Translations under genes and position numbers: made by a program | NCBI GenBank assembly: GCA_037176705.1 | Contig: CM073887.1 | Coordinates: forward strand, 58,923,001 to 58,987,000 | Source: Molossus alvarezi | Lineage: Eukaryota; Chordata; Mammalia; Chiroptera; Molossidae | Direction: 5' to 3' | DNA length: 64,000 nt | The notes under the pieces: generated by a model | The model's input: only the letters and a program-made list of their open reading frames with translations | The model's database searches: none | Told to the model about the DNA's origin: nothing | Shown here: positions 52,055 through 63,142 of the stretch, piece by piece | Position numbering within the stretch: position 1 is the first letter of the stretch | How the letters are laid out: each line of letters starts with the position of its first letter

Positions 52055-52829
52055 TAAATTTTATGTTTTCTTTTCCAATTAGGATGCCTTTGATTTCTTT
52101 TTCTTGTCTAATTGCTCTGGCTAAAACGTCCAATACTATATTGAGTCCAATTGGTGAAAGAAGGCATCTTTGTCTTGTTCCTGATCTTAGAGGAAAGGTT
52201 TTAGTCTTTCATAATTGAGTACAATGTTTGTTGTGGTCTTTTCATAGTCTTTATTATGTTGAGGTAGTTTTCTTCTGTTTCTGGTTTATTTATTTAAATT
52301 ATGAAAAGGTGTTGACTTTTGTCAGCTGCATTTTCTGCATCAGTTAAGATGATCATATGCTAATGTGGTATATTACACTGATAGAAGAAAAGGTTTTCAG
52401 CTTTTCATGATGTTTTATTTATTAAAGCCTCATGAAGATTTTGCCCTCTGCCTCATTGAGTGCTGAAAATGGTGGTTAATAAGAAAGAAGATAGATTTTT
52501 TATTTTTATTTTACAAGAAATCAATGGTCTTGAAATAATAAATGTTTTATCTGTATCACATTCCTGTTATTTTCCTACATGCTCAGGATCCTAATATTAG
52601 AGAGAAATTAGATGTAATGTAATCACAGTAACAATGTGTAAAGTCATTTCCATGGGTTCTAAATTTATGAGAAAGTAAGTGTGGACAGAGAGTTGGTTTC
52701 TGATTATCAAGTCATAAGAATAAATGTTTGGAGACAGGAGAATCATATGTTACCTTCCTATAAATGAAGTCTGGGAGTCCAGTGTTGTCAGTCTCACACA
52801 TTGTATCGATACATATTTGGGGGTTTTAG

Positions 52830-54420
52830 GACTTTACTGGGTCCTTCACAGAAGAAACTCTACAAAGATGTGATGAGGGAAAACTTCAGGAACCCGACCT
52901 CCACAGATAAGGATGAGGACATTCCTTCAGTTGTCGATTAGAGAACAAGTGTTCCCTGCTCATCAGCGTTGTTCCAAGATGTGCCATGTGGATAGGGAAG
53001 GAGCTGGTAAGTAAACTGGGCATGTTCACAGCTCATCATAGACCCAGAAGCTAATAATTTCCATAATTCTAAGGCTTTGGAATCATTTTCTGGGTCTGAA
53101 TTTTAGGAAAAGAATGGGAAGATCTTGACATTGAATATCAATGAAAAAACCAGGTGAGAAAGTAAAGGTGAGCCACACAATAGAGAGAAATGTCTCATGT
53201 CAGAATTCTAGTATGTTATAAAATTTTAAAAAGAAGCAAGCAAACAAAAAGTCCTGCTTCAAATGTACATTTTCTTAGAAAAAGTTTACTGAAAATACTT
53301 TCTTTTCTTTTTAAAAATGTTTTTATTGATTTTTTAGAGAGAGAGGAAGGGAGATAGAGAGAGATAGAAATATCGATATGAGAGAGAAATATCAATTAGC
53401 TGCTTCCTGCAGGCCCCCTACTGGGGATGGAGCCTGCAACTTGGGCATGTGCCCTGACGGGGAATGGAACTGGGACCTCTGAGTCCATGGGACGATGCTC
53501 AATCCATTGAGCCACACCAGTCAGGCTGAAACTACTTTCATAAATATAACATATACATTCAGTGTTTGTAAACTAGTTCATTGGAAACAATATTAGTAAA
53601 CTGTATATATGCATATTACAGTTTAATAATAGCAAGGGTGAAGTCTTCTTGGAGAGCATTCAGTATATTTAATTTCAGACAATTCAGACAAGACAGACTA
53701 CCTCACCTTTTCTGTAAATCACAATAAATATAATGAATATAGAATCATTAATAAAGAAGTAATTAGTATTGTCCTCATTTTTTACAGAGGCCAATGGGTA
53801 GAGAAAGTCTGTGGGAGTAAAGAGGTTAGTCAGTGTGGAGAAAACTTCAGCCTTACTTCAAATCTCAGTCTGAGGAAGAAACCTGCTAGTATAAAACCCT
53901 GTGAATACAGTGCATGTGGAAAAGTATCAGTCATCCCTTAATAGGCACATAAGAGGTCACACTGGACACAAAACATATTGGTTTAAAAAATATGGAGAAA
54001 AGTCATATAAGTATAAAGAATGTGGTAAAGTCTTATCTATAGTGGTTTGAAAAATATAAAAAATCATAATGAAGAAGAAACCTATAAATGTAAGGAATGT
54101 GGGAAAGTCTTCAGTTGTTCAAGTTCACTTTCATTAAATGAAAGAATCCACACTGAGGAGAAACTCTATACATGTAAAGAATATGGAAAAGCCTTCATTT
54201 ACTTTCAAAGACACGTGACAATGCACACAGGAGAGAAACCATACACATGTGCAGACTTTTGGAAAGGCTTCAGTTAACCTAGCTCCTTTCTAAAGCATGA
54301 AAGGACTCACTGGGTAAAGCCTTTTGAATGTAAACAGTGTGGGAAAGACTTGAATTGGCCCACACTATTACATACATATGAAAACTACCATGGAAGAGAA
54401 ATAAAAATGTATGTAATATG
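52830..54420 (+). pseudogene. KRAB C2H2 zinc-finger pseudogene
   Basis: A KRAB A-box-like stretch (KKLYKDVMRENFRN, 52851-52892) is followed by a stop. A KRAB B-like stretch (GKEWEDLDIEYQ then stop) lies at about 53108-53145 with a donor GTGAGA, and the zinc-finger exon at about 53790-54420. The fingers keep phrases such as YKCKECGKVF and the HTGEKPYTC linker (54047-54270), but several have lost their cysteines or histidines and stops and frameshifts break the array. A VES-B lies in the intron (53305-53527). It is intron-bearing, so a unitary or duplicated decayed gene, not a retrocopy. Confidence 0.88.
53305..53527 (-). repeat. VES-B SINE
   Basis: Between the KRAB B and zinc-finger remnants. 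GAAA(A/C)TACTTTC flanks both sides. Confidence 0.92.
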
Positions 54421-54482
54421 AGAAAGCTGGAAAGAAATTAATTCATATATAATGTACCAGAAAACTTTAATTTTGTTTTAAT

Positions 54483-54742
54483 TCTTTACCCAAGGATATT
54501 TTTTTATTTATCATCAGATAGAGTGGGAGGGAGGGAGAGAGAGAGAGAGAGGGAGAGAGAGAGAGAGAGAGAGAAACATCAATGTGATAGAGCCACATTG
54601 ACTGGTTGCCTCCATGTCACACGACCTGACCAGGGCCAGAGACAAACTGCAACTGAGGTATATGCCCTTGACTGGAATTAAACCCATGACTCATTGGTCT
54701 GCGGGCCACACTCTAACCGCTGAGCCAAACTGGCCAGGGCTG
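54483..54742 (-). repeat. VES-A SINE
   Basis: 'TGTACCAGAAAACTTTAA' flanks it on both sides (54452-54469 and 54741-54758), a long target duplication. (GA)n body. Confidence 0.93.
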
Positions 54743-54824
54743 TACCAGAAAACTTTAAACCTGAAAGAGTTCTTATTAAAGTTGTAAATATATTATGTTT
54801 ATTAAATTTTTAAAATTTAATTTA

Positions 54825-55076
54825 ATTCTTTTTTATCCTTACACGAGGACATTTTTCCATTTTTTTGTTCAGATAGAGTGGGAGGAAGAGAGAGGGAGAG
54901 AGAGAGAAAAACATCCAAGTGAAAGGGACACATCGAGTGGCTGCCTCCCACATGCACGACCCAACCAGGGCTGGGGACAAACTGCAACTGAGGTACATGT
55001 CCTTAGTGGGAACCGAACCTGGGTTTCTCTGGACCGCAGGATGATGCTCTAACCGCTGAGCAAAACTGGCCAGGGC
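54825..55076 (-). repeat. VES-A SINE
   Basis: TTTAATTTAATT- and TTAATTTTATTT-like flanks. Complete copy. Confidence 0.9.
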
Positions 55077-55079
55077 TTA

Positions 55080-55306
55080 ATTTTATTTTTTTAATCCTCA
55101 CCAGAGGACATTTTCCCATCGATTGTTAGGTAGAGGAGGAGTAGAAGGGGAGAGGGAAACATTGATGTGAGAGAGACACATCGATTGGTTGCTCCCCACA
55201 CGGAATCGGGGATCAAACCTGCAACCAAGGTACATGCCCTTGAGCAGGAATCGAACACAAGACTCTATGGTCTATAGGCCAACACTCTAACTGCTGAGCC
55301 AGGGCT
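55080..55306 (-). repeat. VES-A SINE, diverged
   Basis: Shortened copy directly next to the previous one; the head is truncated ('gctgagccagggct'). Confidence 0.87.
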
Positions 55307-55336
55307 GAATGTTTTTTTAAAAGTGCATCATTGGAG

Positions 55337-55442
55337 CACTGGCCGGTTTGGCTCAGTGGTTGGAACGTTGGCCTGTGGACCAGAGAGTCCCAGGTTTGGT
55401 TTCCGCTAGGGGCACATACCAAAAACAAAAACAAAAATAAAT
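55337..55442 (+). repeat. Short tRNA-head-only SINE, copy 3
   Basis: Head CTGGCCGGTTTGGCTCAG at about 55340, ending GCTAGGGGCACATACC, then an (AAAAAC)n tail. Exact 18-bp duplication AAAAGTGCATCATTGGAG at 55319-55336 and 55443-55460. From 55461 to 56220 I see no gene and no clear repeat. Confidence 0.93.
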
Positions 55443-56235
55443 AAAAGTGCATCATTGGAGTGTAGATTTCTACTAATTACTTTCAGAAATAAATATGCAG
55501 GTGAGATAATTCTAAGAGTTATTTTTAAACAATAGCACATCAGATTAAAAGGTAGTGCTTTTCCCTTAAAACATTTAATAATATTTTTTCAACATTTTGA
55601 ATCCTGTTAGATTCAGGGGGTAATTGAAGTATAGTTCTTATATGTAGTTAGGTTAAAAATTTAAAAATAATATCTGTTCATTCTATGTTAAGGGGCCATT
55701 GAAAAGTGACAGCTGCTATTTGGTTTTCTTAGTGGCCTTGTGGGAATCCTTTATATCCCTAGTCTACTATATACTAAAGTGTATATATATTTTCTACCTT
55801 TCTTACTTATCCTTTGGCAGGGGGATGATTGGTATAAGAGCCGTTTTCCATTTTCCTTACTAATAAATGGAATAAATTTTTATGTATGGCAAGTTTAGAA
55901 GAGAATATAGTTTCGTGTGAATTATTATTTTCATATTGGGACCTTGTGTGTTTTCCTTCCTTCTGACTGGTATTTGATGGATAGACTTTGAACTGAGAAA
56001 AGGGACCCGTGAAAACATCTAATAGAGCTATAGAGGCAGTCACCCAAGGAATAAGTGAGGTGAGCTATAGAGAGAGGGTATTATTTTGAATAATGTCCTA
56101 ATTGAGTATAAAGGGAGATATGAGAAATTTTCAACACTTTTTCATTGCAGGAGTGGCTGGAAGTCTTTAGTTTCAATGATCCTCACAGCCCCATAGCCCA
56201 TTTTGCTGTTTACAAGTTTTATTTCCATATGTTTA

Positions 56236-56494
56236 TTTTATTTATTTATTTATTTATTCTCACCCGAGGACATTTATTTTATTTTATTTTTATTTTGTTC
56301 AGATAGAGTGGGAGGGAGAGAGAGAGAGAAACATCGACATGAAAGGGACACATGGAGTGGCTGCCACCCGCATGACCCAACCAGGTCTGGGGACAAACTG
56401 CAACTGAAGTACGTGCCCTTAGCAGGAACCGAACCGGGTTCTCTCTGGACCATAGGCCGCCGCTCTAACTGCTGAGCCAAAACGGCCAGGGCTC
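56236..56494 (-). repeat. VES-A SINE
   Basis: Exact 15-bp duplication ATTTCCATATGTTTA at 56221-56235 and 56495-56509. Confidence 0.95.
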
Positions 56495-56739
56495 ATTTCC
56501 ATATGTTTACATGTCCAGCACATGTGGAGGAGTGGGAGACAAAAGTAATAGCTATGGGTTATAATAAAGAAAATAGGAATTCAGTATTTGCCTATTTTTA
56601 GTTAAAGTTACTTATTGGAGGGGTTTCATTCAAATAGGCACCACAAGAGTATTCTGGTGGGGTGATGGCATGTTTTCCATCTTTTGATGGAAGCATTACT
56701 ATACGTTTGGGAAAATTCGCAAGTAACCAGAAATATTTC

Positions 56740-56935
56740 ACACACACACACAGTCACTTAATGACAGGATATATTCTAGAAATGTGTTGGTAGGTGATGT
56801 TGTCATTGTTCAAACATTAGAGAAACCTAGATGGCGTACCATATTACACACCTAGTCTATATGGTACAGCACTGTGATATATGAGGTCTGTCACTGACAA
56901 AAATGTCATTTTGTGGCTCATGACTGTAAATATAT
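56740..56935 (+). repeat. Unassigned interspersed repeat
   Basis: 'acttaatgacaggatat' through 'tttgtggctcatgactgta' has the feel of a common mammalian interspersed repeat. I cannot name the family with confidence. Confidence 0.4.
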
Positions 56936-57016
56936 ATAGATATATATTTATTATCAGAAAACAAGCAATACAAGAACTTCTGGTAGGTAAACATGGTACT
57001 CGCCTCCTCCCACAAC

Positions 57017-57387
57017 TGTAAGGAATCGGAGGCGCCGCCGAATAAAACAGAGAAGAGACTGGAGAGCCAATCAGCCGAATAAACAGGGATCAGGCTTTAT
57101 TGGGTGCACTCCGGGCGGGTTCACAGACTCCGGGGGTCGAGTCCGAGAAGCTGCGCTCAATGTAGGGGCTTGTGTCTTTTATATCTGCCTGTTGTAGCTG
57201 GAATTTGTCCCTTAGGGTTTGGCCCTGCGGGGGCTATGCATGGAGCCTCTGGAATGTGAATCGATAAGAGCAAGATGGGAGTTAATCTACAAGCTCCAGG
57301 CAGGCCCTTCAGGGTGGGAGACAAGGCTGAGCAAGCGAGACAATGGTCGAGCACTTTGCCTGGCGCCAGTCCCCAGGCCATCGGACA
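57017..57387 (-). repeat. 3' LTR of ERV-B
   Basis: 371 bp, TGTCCGATGG to CTTACA on the minus strand. TATAAAAG at 57176-57183 and AATAAA at 57096-57101 (both minus) define the U3/R region. It differs from the 5' LTR at three positions (one T/C, one C/G, one C/A). Confidence 0.97.
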
Positions 57388-57459
57388 TGCCCGACTCTGT
57401 GATAATGACAAAGGGGCGCAGGTATCTTTCTGGCTACTTCGAGCTGGACAGGGGCGGCG

Positions 57460-57870
57460 TTAGGGGAGGGGACCCATGTCGGCATGATCCGGGCCTGAGG
57501 ATCTGGTGAGAGGTTGATAATGGCTTAGCATCATGATGTCGTGCACTGTAGTAGTCGCAGGAGACAGGAACCGAAGGCTAGGGCTAGAAAAAGGAGAGTT
57601 AGGGGACCCACAAGCGGCAAAACCCAGTGTGCCCAGTTGGAATTGAACCAGGTGCTCCAAGATTGATCTCGCCTTTCCCGAATGCATTGTGCTCTTAATC
57701 AGGGTGACGTCGGGAACAGGCAGGGAGGCATCCTGAGGGACTATATTGATGTTGGGGGTGAGATATACCAAGGTGCAGGTGCCGGTCCAATTAGTGGGGA
57801 GACACATATAGGTGGTGGACCCACACATCTGGCAGAGTAGGCTGAGGAGGACAGGGATAGGCAGACCCAA
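57460..57870 (-). pseudogene. ERV-B env remnant
   Basis: A short open stretch of 136 codons keeps a surface-subunit-like CLPTNWTGTCTLVYL block (about 57760-57810). Only about 530 bp lie between the end of integrase and the 3' LTR, so most of the surface subunit and, as far as I can see, all of the transmembrane subunit are gone. No purine-rich tract is visible directly before the LTR. Confidence 0.75.
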
Positions 57871-57922
57871 CAGTCAGGCGCAAATGTGGAGTTGGCCTTA
57901 TAGAGGAGGCATTGGGTCAAAT

Positions 57923-60900
57923 TCAGGGTATGAAACAGATGGGAGTAGGAAGGAGGAAGGGTCTTCTGTATAGAAGTTCAAAAGGACTGAGGTGAGAGGG
58001 TCCCCGAGGCGTGGCTCGAAGACGGGTGAGGGCCAGGGGTAGCAGGTCAGGCCAGGACTGTCGGAGTTCCAGGCTGAGTTTGGTTAGATGTTCCTTGATG
58101 AGGCCGTTGGCCCGCTCAACCTTACCCGAGGACTGGGGGTGATAGGCCGCATGTAGTTTCCATTTGATGCCAAGAGACACCGAGACCGCTTCAGTGACCT
58201 TGGAGATGAAAGCTGGCCCGTTGTCTGATTGTATGGAGTTTGGCAGCCCTGGCTTCGGGCTGATGTCTTTCAGTAGGTGAGTGGCTACAGTTTCTGCAGT
58301 CTCTGAGGCGATTGGGAGGGCCTCGATCCAACCTGAAAAAGTATCAACTATGTTTAAAAGATATTTTAGTTGTTTGTGTTTAGGCATATGAGTGAAGTCT
58401 ATCTGCCAGTCTTGTCCTGGCAGGTGACCCCGCATTTGGTGTAGGGGCCTGCGCACATGGCAAGCTCCTTGGCTGTTGGACCTGGAACAGACAGAACATG
58501 AGGCATGTGCGGCCTGGATAGCCGGCCAGAGTTTGTCGGGGTGGAGGATTGGAGATAAGAATTGGTGAAGGGCATCGGGGCCTATGTGGAGAGACTTGTG
58601 GATCTCCGACAGTATTTGCAGTCTTTGGGCGTCTGGAAGAATTAGGAGGTTGTCTTGAAAGGCCCATCCATCCTTGAAGTGGACCCCGGGAGAAGACTGG
58701 AGAGACTTTAATTCTGTGGCTGAGTACTGGGGAGTATAGGAGCCTGAAAGAAAACAGATAGCAGGAGCCCGTCCCAGACGAGCGGTGGATTGGGCCGTTT
58801 TATCAGCGAAAGCATTTCCCTTAGCTACAGGAGAGTTCGAAGTCTGGTGGCCCCGGCAGTGAATGACAGCTACCTGCAGGGGGAGCTGGATGGCTCAGAT
58901 GAGTTTTTTGATGAGTTTTCCATTTAGGACTGGGGTGCCTTTGGTGGTGAGGAAGCATCGTTCCTCCCAGATCATACAGTGGGAATGTGCGATCAGAAAG
59001 GAATATTTGGAATCAGTGTAGATGTTGACTATTTTATAAAGCAATCAGTTTAGCCTGTTGTGAGGTGGTCCCCGTGGGGAGCTGTCGGGCTTCAATGACA
59101 TTAGAGTCAGTAACTACAGCATAGGCCGCCTGTCTGGTCCCGGAGGGGTCCAGGACGGAGCTGCCATCAATATAGAGAGTGTGGTGGGCGTTAGGCAAGG
59201 GATGGTCAGCCAGGTCAGGCCGGGGAGACTGATGATATTCCAGGATTTCTAAGCAGGAGTGTGTGGGGACTTGCTGGTCTGAGGCAGGCAGAAGGGTTGC
59301 TGGGTTGAGGGAGTCACAGCTTGAAAGAGAGATTGAAGGGTTTTCTATAAAGAGGAGATGGTATAATTGAAGTCTAGAGGGCCCAAGGTGGGCCAGGGCC
59401 TGATGCGAGAGGAGGTCGGTAAGGCGGTGGGGGGAGAAAACCTGGAGAGGCTGTTGTAGGTTGATCTTCAGCGCCTCCGTGGTGAGTTCTGCCGCTGCTG
59501 CAAGGGCCCGGAGGCAAGGCTGCCATCCACGAACAGTGGGGTCCAGCTGCTTTGAGAGGTAAGCAACAGGGACCAGGGTGGGGCCACTAAGAGCTGAGGC
59601 AGAGCACAAAGCCTCAAGGAGGGTCTGGAAAGCCCGGCGGACCTCCTTAGGGGAGGTCAGGGGTCCCTCGGGGTTGTCTCTGGCTGCCTGGTAGAGTGGT
59701 GTGGCTAGGAGGGCAAAATTGGGGATCCAGTGCCTGAAGAACCCCATAAGCCCAAGACAGGACTGAATTTCCATTGCCGAGGTCGGGGGTTGTAAGTCCC
59801 TAAGGGCCTACAACCTGTCAGAGGTGATTGCCCGCTGTGTCGGAGTGACAAGGATTCCTAGATAGGTCACCGAGGGAGTTGCGATCTGGGCTTTCTGTGC
59901 AGACACCCGGTAACCCTTGGTGTAAAGAAAATTGAGGAGAGCGGTGGTGGCTGAGATATTATCTCCTTCAGAGGGGGAGCAGATGAGAAGATCGTCTACA
60001 TATTGGAGAAGAGTGGATGGGGACAGATCACATTCCCTTAAGTCCTGAGCAAGAGCCTGACCAAAGAGGTGTGGACTGTCTCAGAATCCTTGAGGGAGGA
60101 CAGTCCATGTTAACTGTGGGAAATATTGGAGACCGGATCTTCCCAGGTGAAAGCAAAGAGAAAATAGGAATCAGGATGTAGAGGGATGGTAAAGAAAGCA
60201 TCCTTTAGGTCAAGAACCGAGAAATGAGTAGTATGGGGGGAATATGAGAGAGGAGGGTGTAGGGGTTTGGGACTACAGGGGAGATGGGTATGAATTAATT
60301 ATGCAAAGGTCTTGGACAAGGCGGTACTACCCCGAGGGTTTCTTAACAGGCAGAATGGGGGAGTTACAGGGGGAGTTGGTAGGAATGAGGAGGCCCTGGC
60401 TTCTGAGTTTAGATATAATGGGGTGGAGTCCTAGTCGGTGAGCCTGAGAGATGGGAAATTGGGGGCGATTGGGGTAAGATGATGGGTTTTTTAATTTGAT
60501 GAGGATGGGGGCGTGATGTGAGGCAACTGAGGGGGTGTTTGTGTCCCAGACCCCAGGATGGACTGCCGGTAAGAGCTGGACCGCGGAAGTTGAGGCAGTA
60601 GCCTGGGTAGGGCCAGAGAGTGAAGTTATTAGATGCGGCTGCTGCGGGAGGAAAGAGATGGTAGTATGGAGTTTAGATAAGATATCTCTCCCCAAGAGTG
60701 GAACTGGGCAGGCAGGCATTACTAAAAAGGAATGGGAGAACGGGTGGCCTTCGAAGATGCAGTTAAGTAGGGCCGTTCGTTTGGGGGTTGTAGGGAGCCC
60801 ATCAATTCCCATAACCGAGACGTGGGAAGGAAAAGTGAAGCCCGAATGGGAGGGGAGGACCGAGCAGGTAGCCTCCGTGTCTATTAAGAAGGAAATAGCC

Positions 60901-61207
60901 CTGGCCAGTTTGGCTCAGCGGTTGCAGCATCAGCCTGCGGTCCGGAGAGACCTGGGTTCGGTTCCCGCTAAGGGCACATACTTCGGTTGCAGTTTGTCCC
61001 CGGCCCTGATTGGTCGTGCGGGTGGCAGCCACTCGATGTGTCCCTTCACGTCGATGTTTCTCTCTCTCTCTCCCTTCCTCTCTCTCCCTCCCACTCTATC
61101 TGTACAAAAAAAAAAAAAAAAAAAAAGAAGGAAATAGACTTACCCTCTACCTGGAGCGTGACCCTGGGTTCTGCGAGGGTGACCGGAGTCGCAGAACCAG
61201 GGCCGCC
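57923..61207 (-). pseudogene. ERV-B pol remnant (protease, reverse transcriptase, RNase H, integrase)
   Basis: Read on the minus strand. Protease: about 61207-60690; the active-site triad position reads DTEA (about 60880) where the family has DTGA, and a VES SINE splits the frame just before it. Reverse transcriptase: 60690-59400, with the YVDD box near 59998-60009; open segments 60812-60327 and 59774-59034 are separated by stops. RNase H begins near 59190 (TLYIDGSS). Integrase: zinc-binding part at about 58600-58480 and a 178-codon open core, 58456-57923, with all three acidic residues (WQIDF, QSDNG, GKVERANG). At least two in-frame stops and a frameshift lie between RNase H and integrase. 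Confidence 0.9.
60899..61124 (+). repeat. VES-A SINE inside the ERV-B protease region
   Basis: Exact 13-bp duplication AAGAAGGAAATAG at 60886-60898 and 61125-61137. A pure 23-bp A tail and near-consensus body mark a recent insertion. Confidence 0.97.
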
Positions 61208-62769
61208 TCAGTCGTCCATGAGCCCTAGTAGCTCCAATGCTGGGAAATCCTGGGTCTCATTTCCCCGGCATTGAGGTGCTGAGGATTGAGCCAGGGTCGG
61301 GCAGTCCGACTTCCAGTGTCCCATTTGTTTGCATTGGGGGCAGGGCTTGGTAGGTGGCCTGGGCTGTGGGCAGGCTTTGGCACAGTGGCCTTCCTTGCTG
61401 CATTTGAAAGAGGCGCCTGGAGGCGAGCGAGGTCCCCCTTTTGGGGCCTGGTGTCTTTTCGGGTTCCCTGCCGGCCGTAGGGCAGCTACCAGAGCCCGGG
61501 GTTTGGAGGCTTACCTTCTGCTGGAGCCTCGCCTTGCGGGCTGCTTCAGCAGTCTCCTCCCGGGCATTAAAAACCTTAAAGGCCATTTTTACCAGGTCTT
61601 GGATGGGAGTTTCAGGGCCCTCCTCAACCTTCTTGAGCTTCTTTCTGATATCAGGGGCGGACTGGGAAATGAAGTGGGAGGCAAGGACAGTGGCCCCATT
61701 TGGGGACCCCGGGTCCAGGCGGGTGTATTTGACCAGGGCATCCTGAAGTCGGTTAAGGAAGAGAGCTGGATTCTCATCATAGTGCTGGGTGATTTCTCTC
61801 ATTTTATCATAGTTGACTACCTTGTTGGAAACCGCGTCCATGCCTCGAAGGAGATATCGGAGCATGAGGTTCCGGCGCGGGATGTTAGACCCAGGGCCGG
61901 CCTGATAATTCCAGGCAGGATCATCCTGGGGAACCGCTTCATTGCCAAGGGGGACAGTATTATCCACCAGGTGGTCCCTATCTGCCTGCTGCCGGGCCGC
62001 CGCAGAAATGCGCTCATATTCCTCAGGAGTTAGGGTGGAGGTGCAAATGACCCGAATATCATGCCAGGTCAGGTCATATGTCTGGGTGAGATAGCGGAAT
62101 TCACGGATGTAAAGGGAAGGTTCCGCCGAAAAAGAGCCCAGGCGCCTCTCGATTTGGGAAAGGTCTTGCAAGGAAAAGGGGACGTGAACCCGTACAAGGC
62201 CCTCAGCGCCCGTGACTTCTCCAAGAGGGGCAAGGAGAGAGGGCCCTTGGGAGCGAGTATGAGCTATGAGCGGAGACAGGGGACCCAAGGGGATCCTCGG
62301 GAAGAGGGGCTGTGGGAGAGGAGGGAGGTGGGTCCTGAGGAGGCTGGGGGACCTGGCCAGCGCTAGGTGATCTGGGAGATCATTGGGGGGGGGGGTAGGG
62401 AGGAGGATCAGTGGGGTTAGTTTTAGATGAATGAGGGGCTGTCTGAGCCAGGAGGATCTGCAGAGTAGAGCAGCGGGAACACAGGTCGGGGCGGGAATGG
62501 AGGTCCCAAAAGGCCTGAATATAAGGGATCTCAGAGTCCTTCCCTGTGCGCCGGCAAAAGTCATCTAAGTCATGAAGGACATTGAAATCAAAGGTGCCCA
62601 TCAGGGGCCATCGCGACTGATTGTCTAGAGTATATTGGGGCCAGGCGACCTGGGATAGGAAGATTAATTTTTTCTTCCGGAGAGTCTGAGTGTATCCCAA
62701 TTTGGCGAAATTTTGGAGTAGACATCCCAGAGGGGTCTTGGGGTCAGGCTTGGATTCGGAATTACCCAT
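61208..62769 (-). pseudogene. ERV-B gag remnant
   Basis: ATG at 62767-62769 opens a matrix beginning MGNSESK, a myristoylation-type start. The frame is open for 129 codons and breaks at a 10-base C tract (minus strand; plus 62386-62395). The capsid continues in another frame (62564-61257 is open), with a major-homology-like region (ENPALFLNRLQDAL). A further shift lies in the nucleocapsid near 61.50-61.45 kb. The second zinc knuckle (CPQCKQMGHWKSDC) is intact; the first lacks its first cysteine (codon TCT). The frame ends at TGA 61208-61210, followed by GGCGGC, the gag-pol boundary. Confidence 0.9.
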
Positions 62770-63122
62770 GAGGCAAATTTAGTAGAGGGACTAATTCTCG
62801 GGGAGCAGACGTTCGTAAGGCGTCCCTGACAAACGTTCGTTCCCGGGCGGAATCGGGTGAGAAGCAACCCTATGGGCGTCCCCAAGGGAAGCTTCTACCC
62901 TGGGACGAAGGAGTCCCGGAGAGAAGCGGGGGTCGTCCTGGCTTGGCCAAGTCTAGGACAGGAGACCCGGAGAGGAGAACCAGTACCCTTAGAGAGCCAA
63001 ACATGACTTACAGTCTGTTGTATTCAGAGGGCAACTCCGGATCCGAGCCTGGAAATTGGTGGCAGCGCTGGGAGAGGAGGGGGACTCTCGGCCCCGGGGT
63101 GGGCCGGGTCGCCAATTCCTCC

Positions 63123-63140
63123 TCCCGGGTTTCAGCACCA
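63123..63140 (-). promoter_or_regulatory. ERV-B primer-binding site
   Basis: Two bases after the 5' LTR, the minus strand reads TGGTGCTGAAACCCGGGA, complementary to the 3' end of tRNA-Phe with one mismatch (T for C at position 7). Confidence 0.8.
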
Positions 63141-63142
63141 GA

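Larger units (their letters stand above)
50400..52430 (-). mobile_element. Old minus-strand L1 ORF2 sequence
   Basis: Antisense L1 ORF2 remnants at 50400-50438 and 51408-52400, with a younger L1 (50455-51391) and a VES-B (51848-52054) inserted. No intact frame. Between 52430 and 52820 I see nothing further. Confidence 0.7.

Noticed and set aside
54047..54277. 76-codon zinc-finger ORF as a small functional gene
   Set aside because: It is one open segment of a broken array; finger residues are missing and stops flank it.
61329..62033. 234-codon plus-strand ORF antisense to ERV-B gag
   Set aside because: Shadow of the gag frame. No start context, domain or conservation argument supports it.
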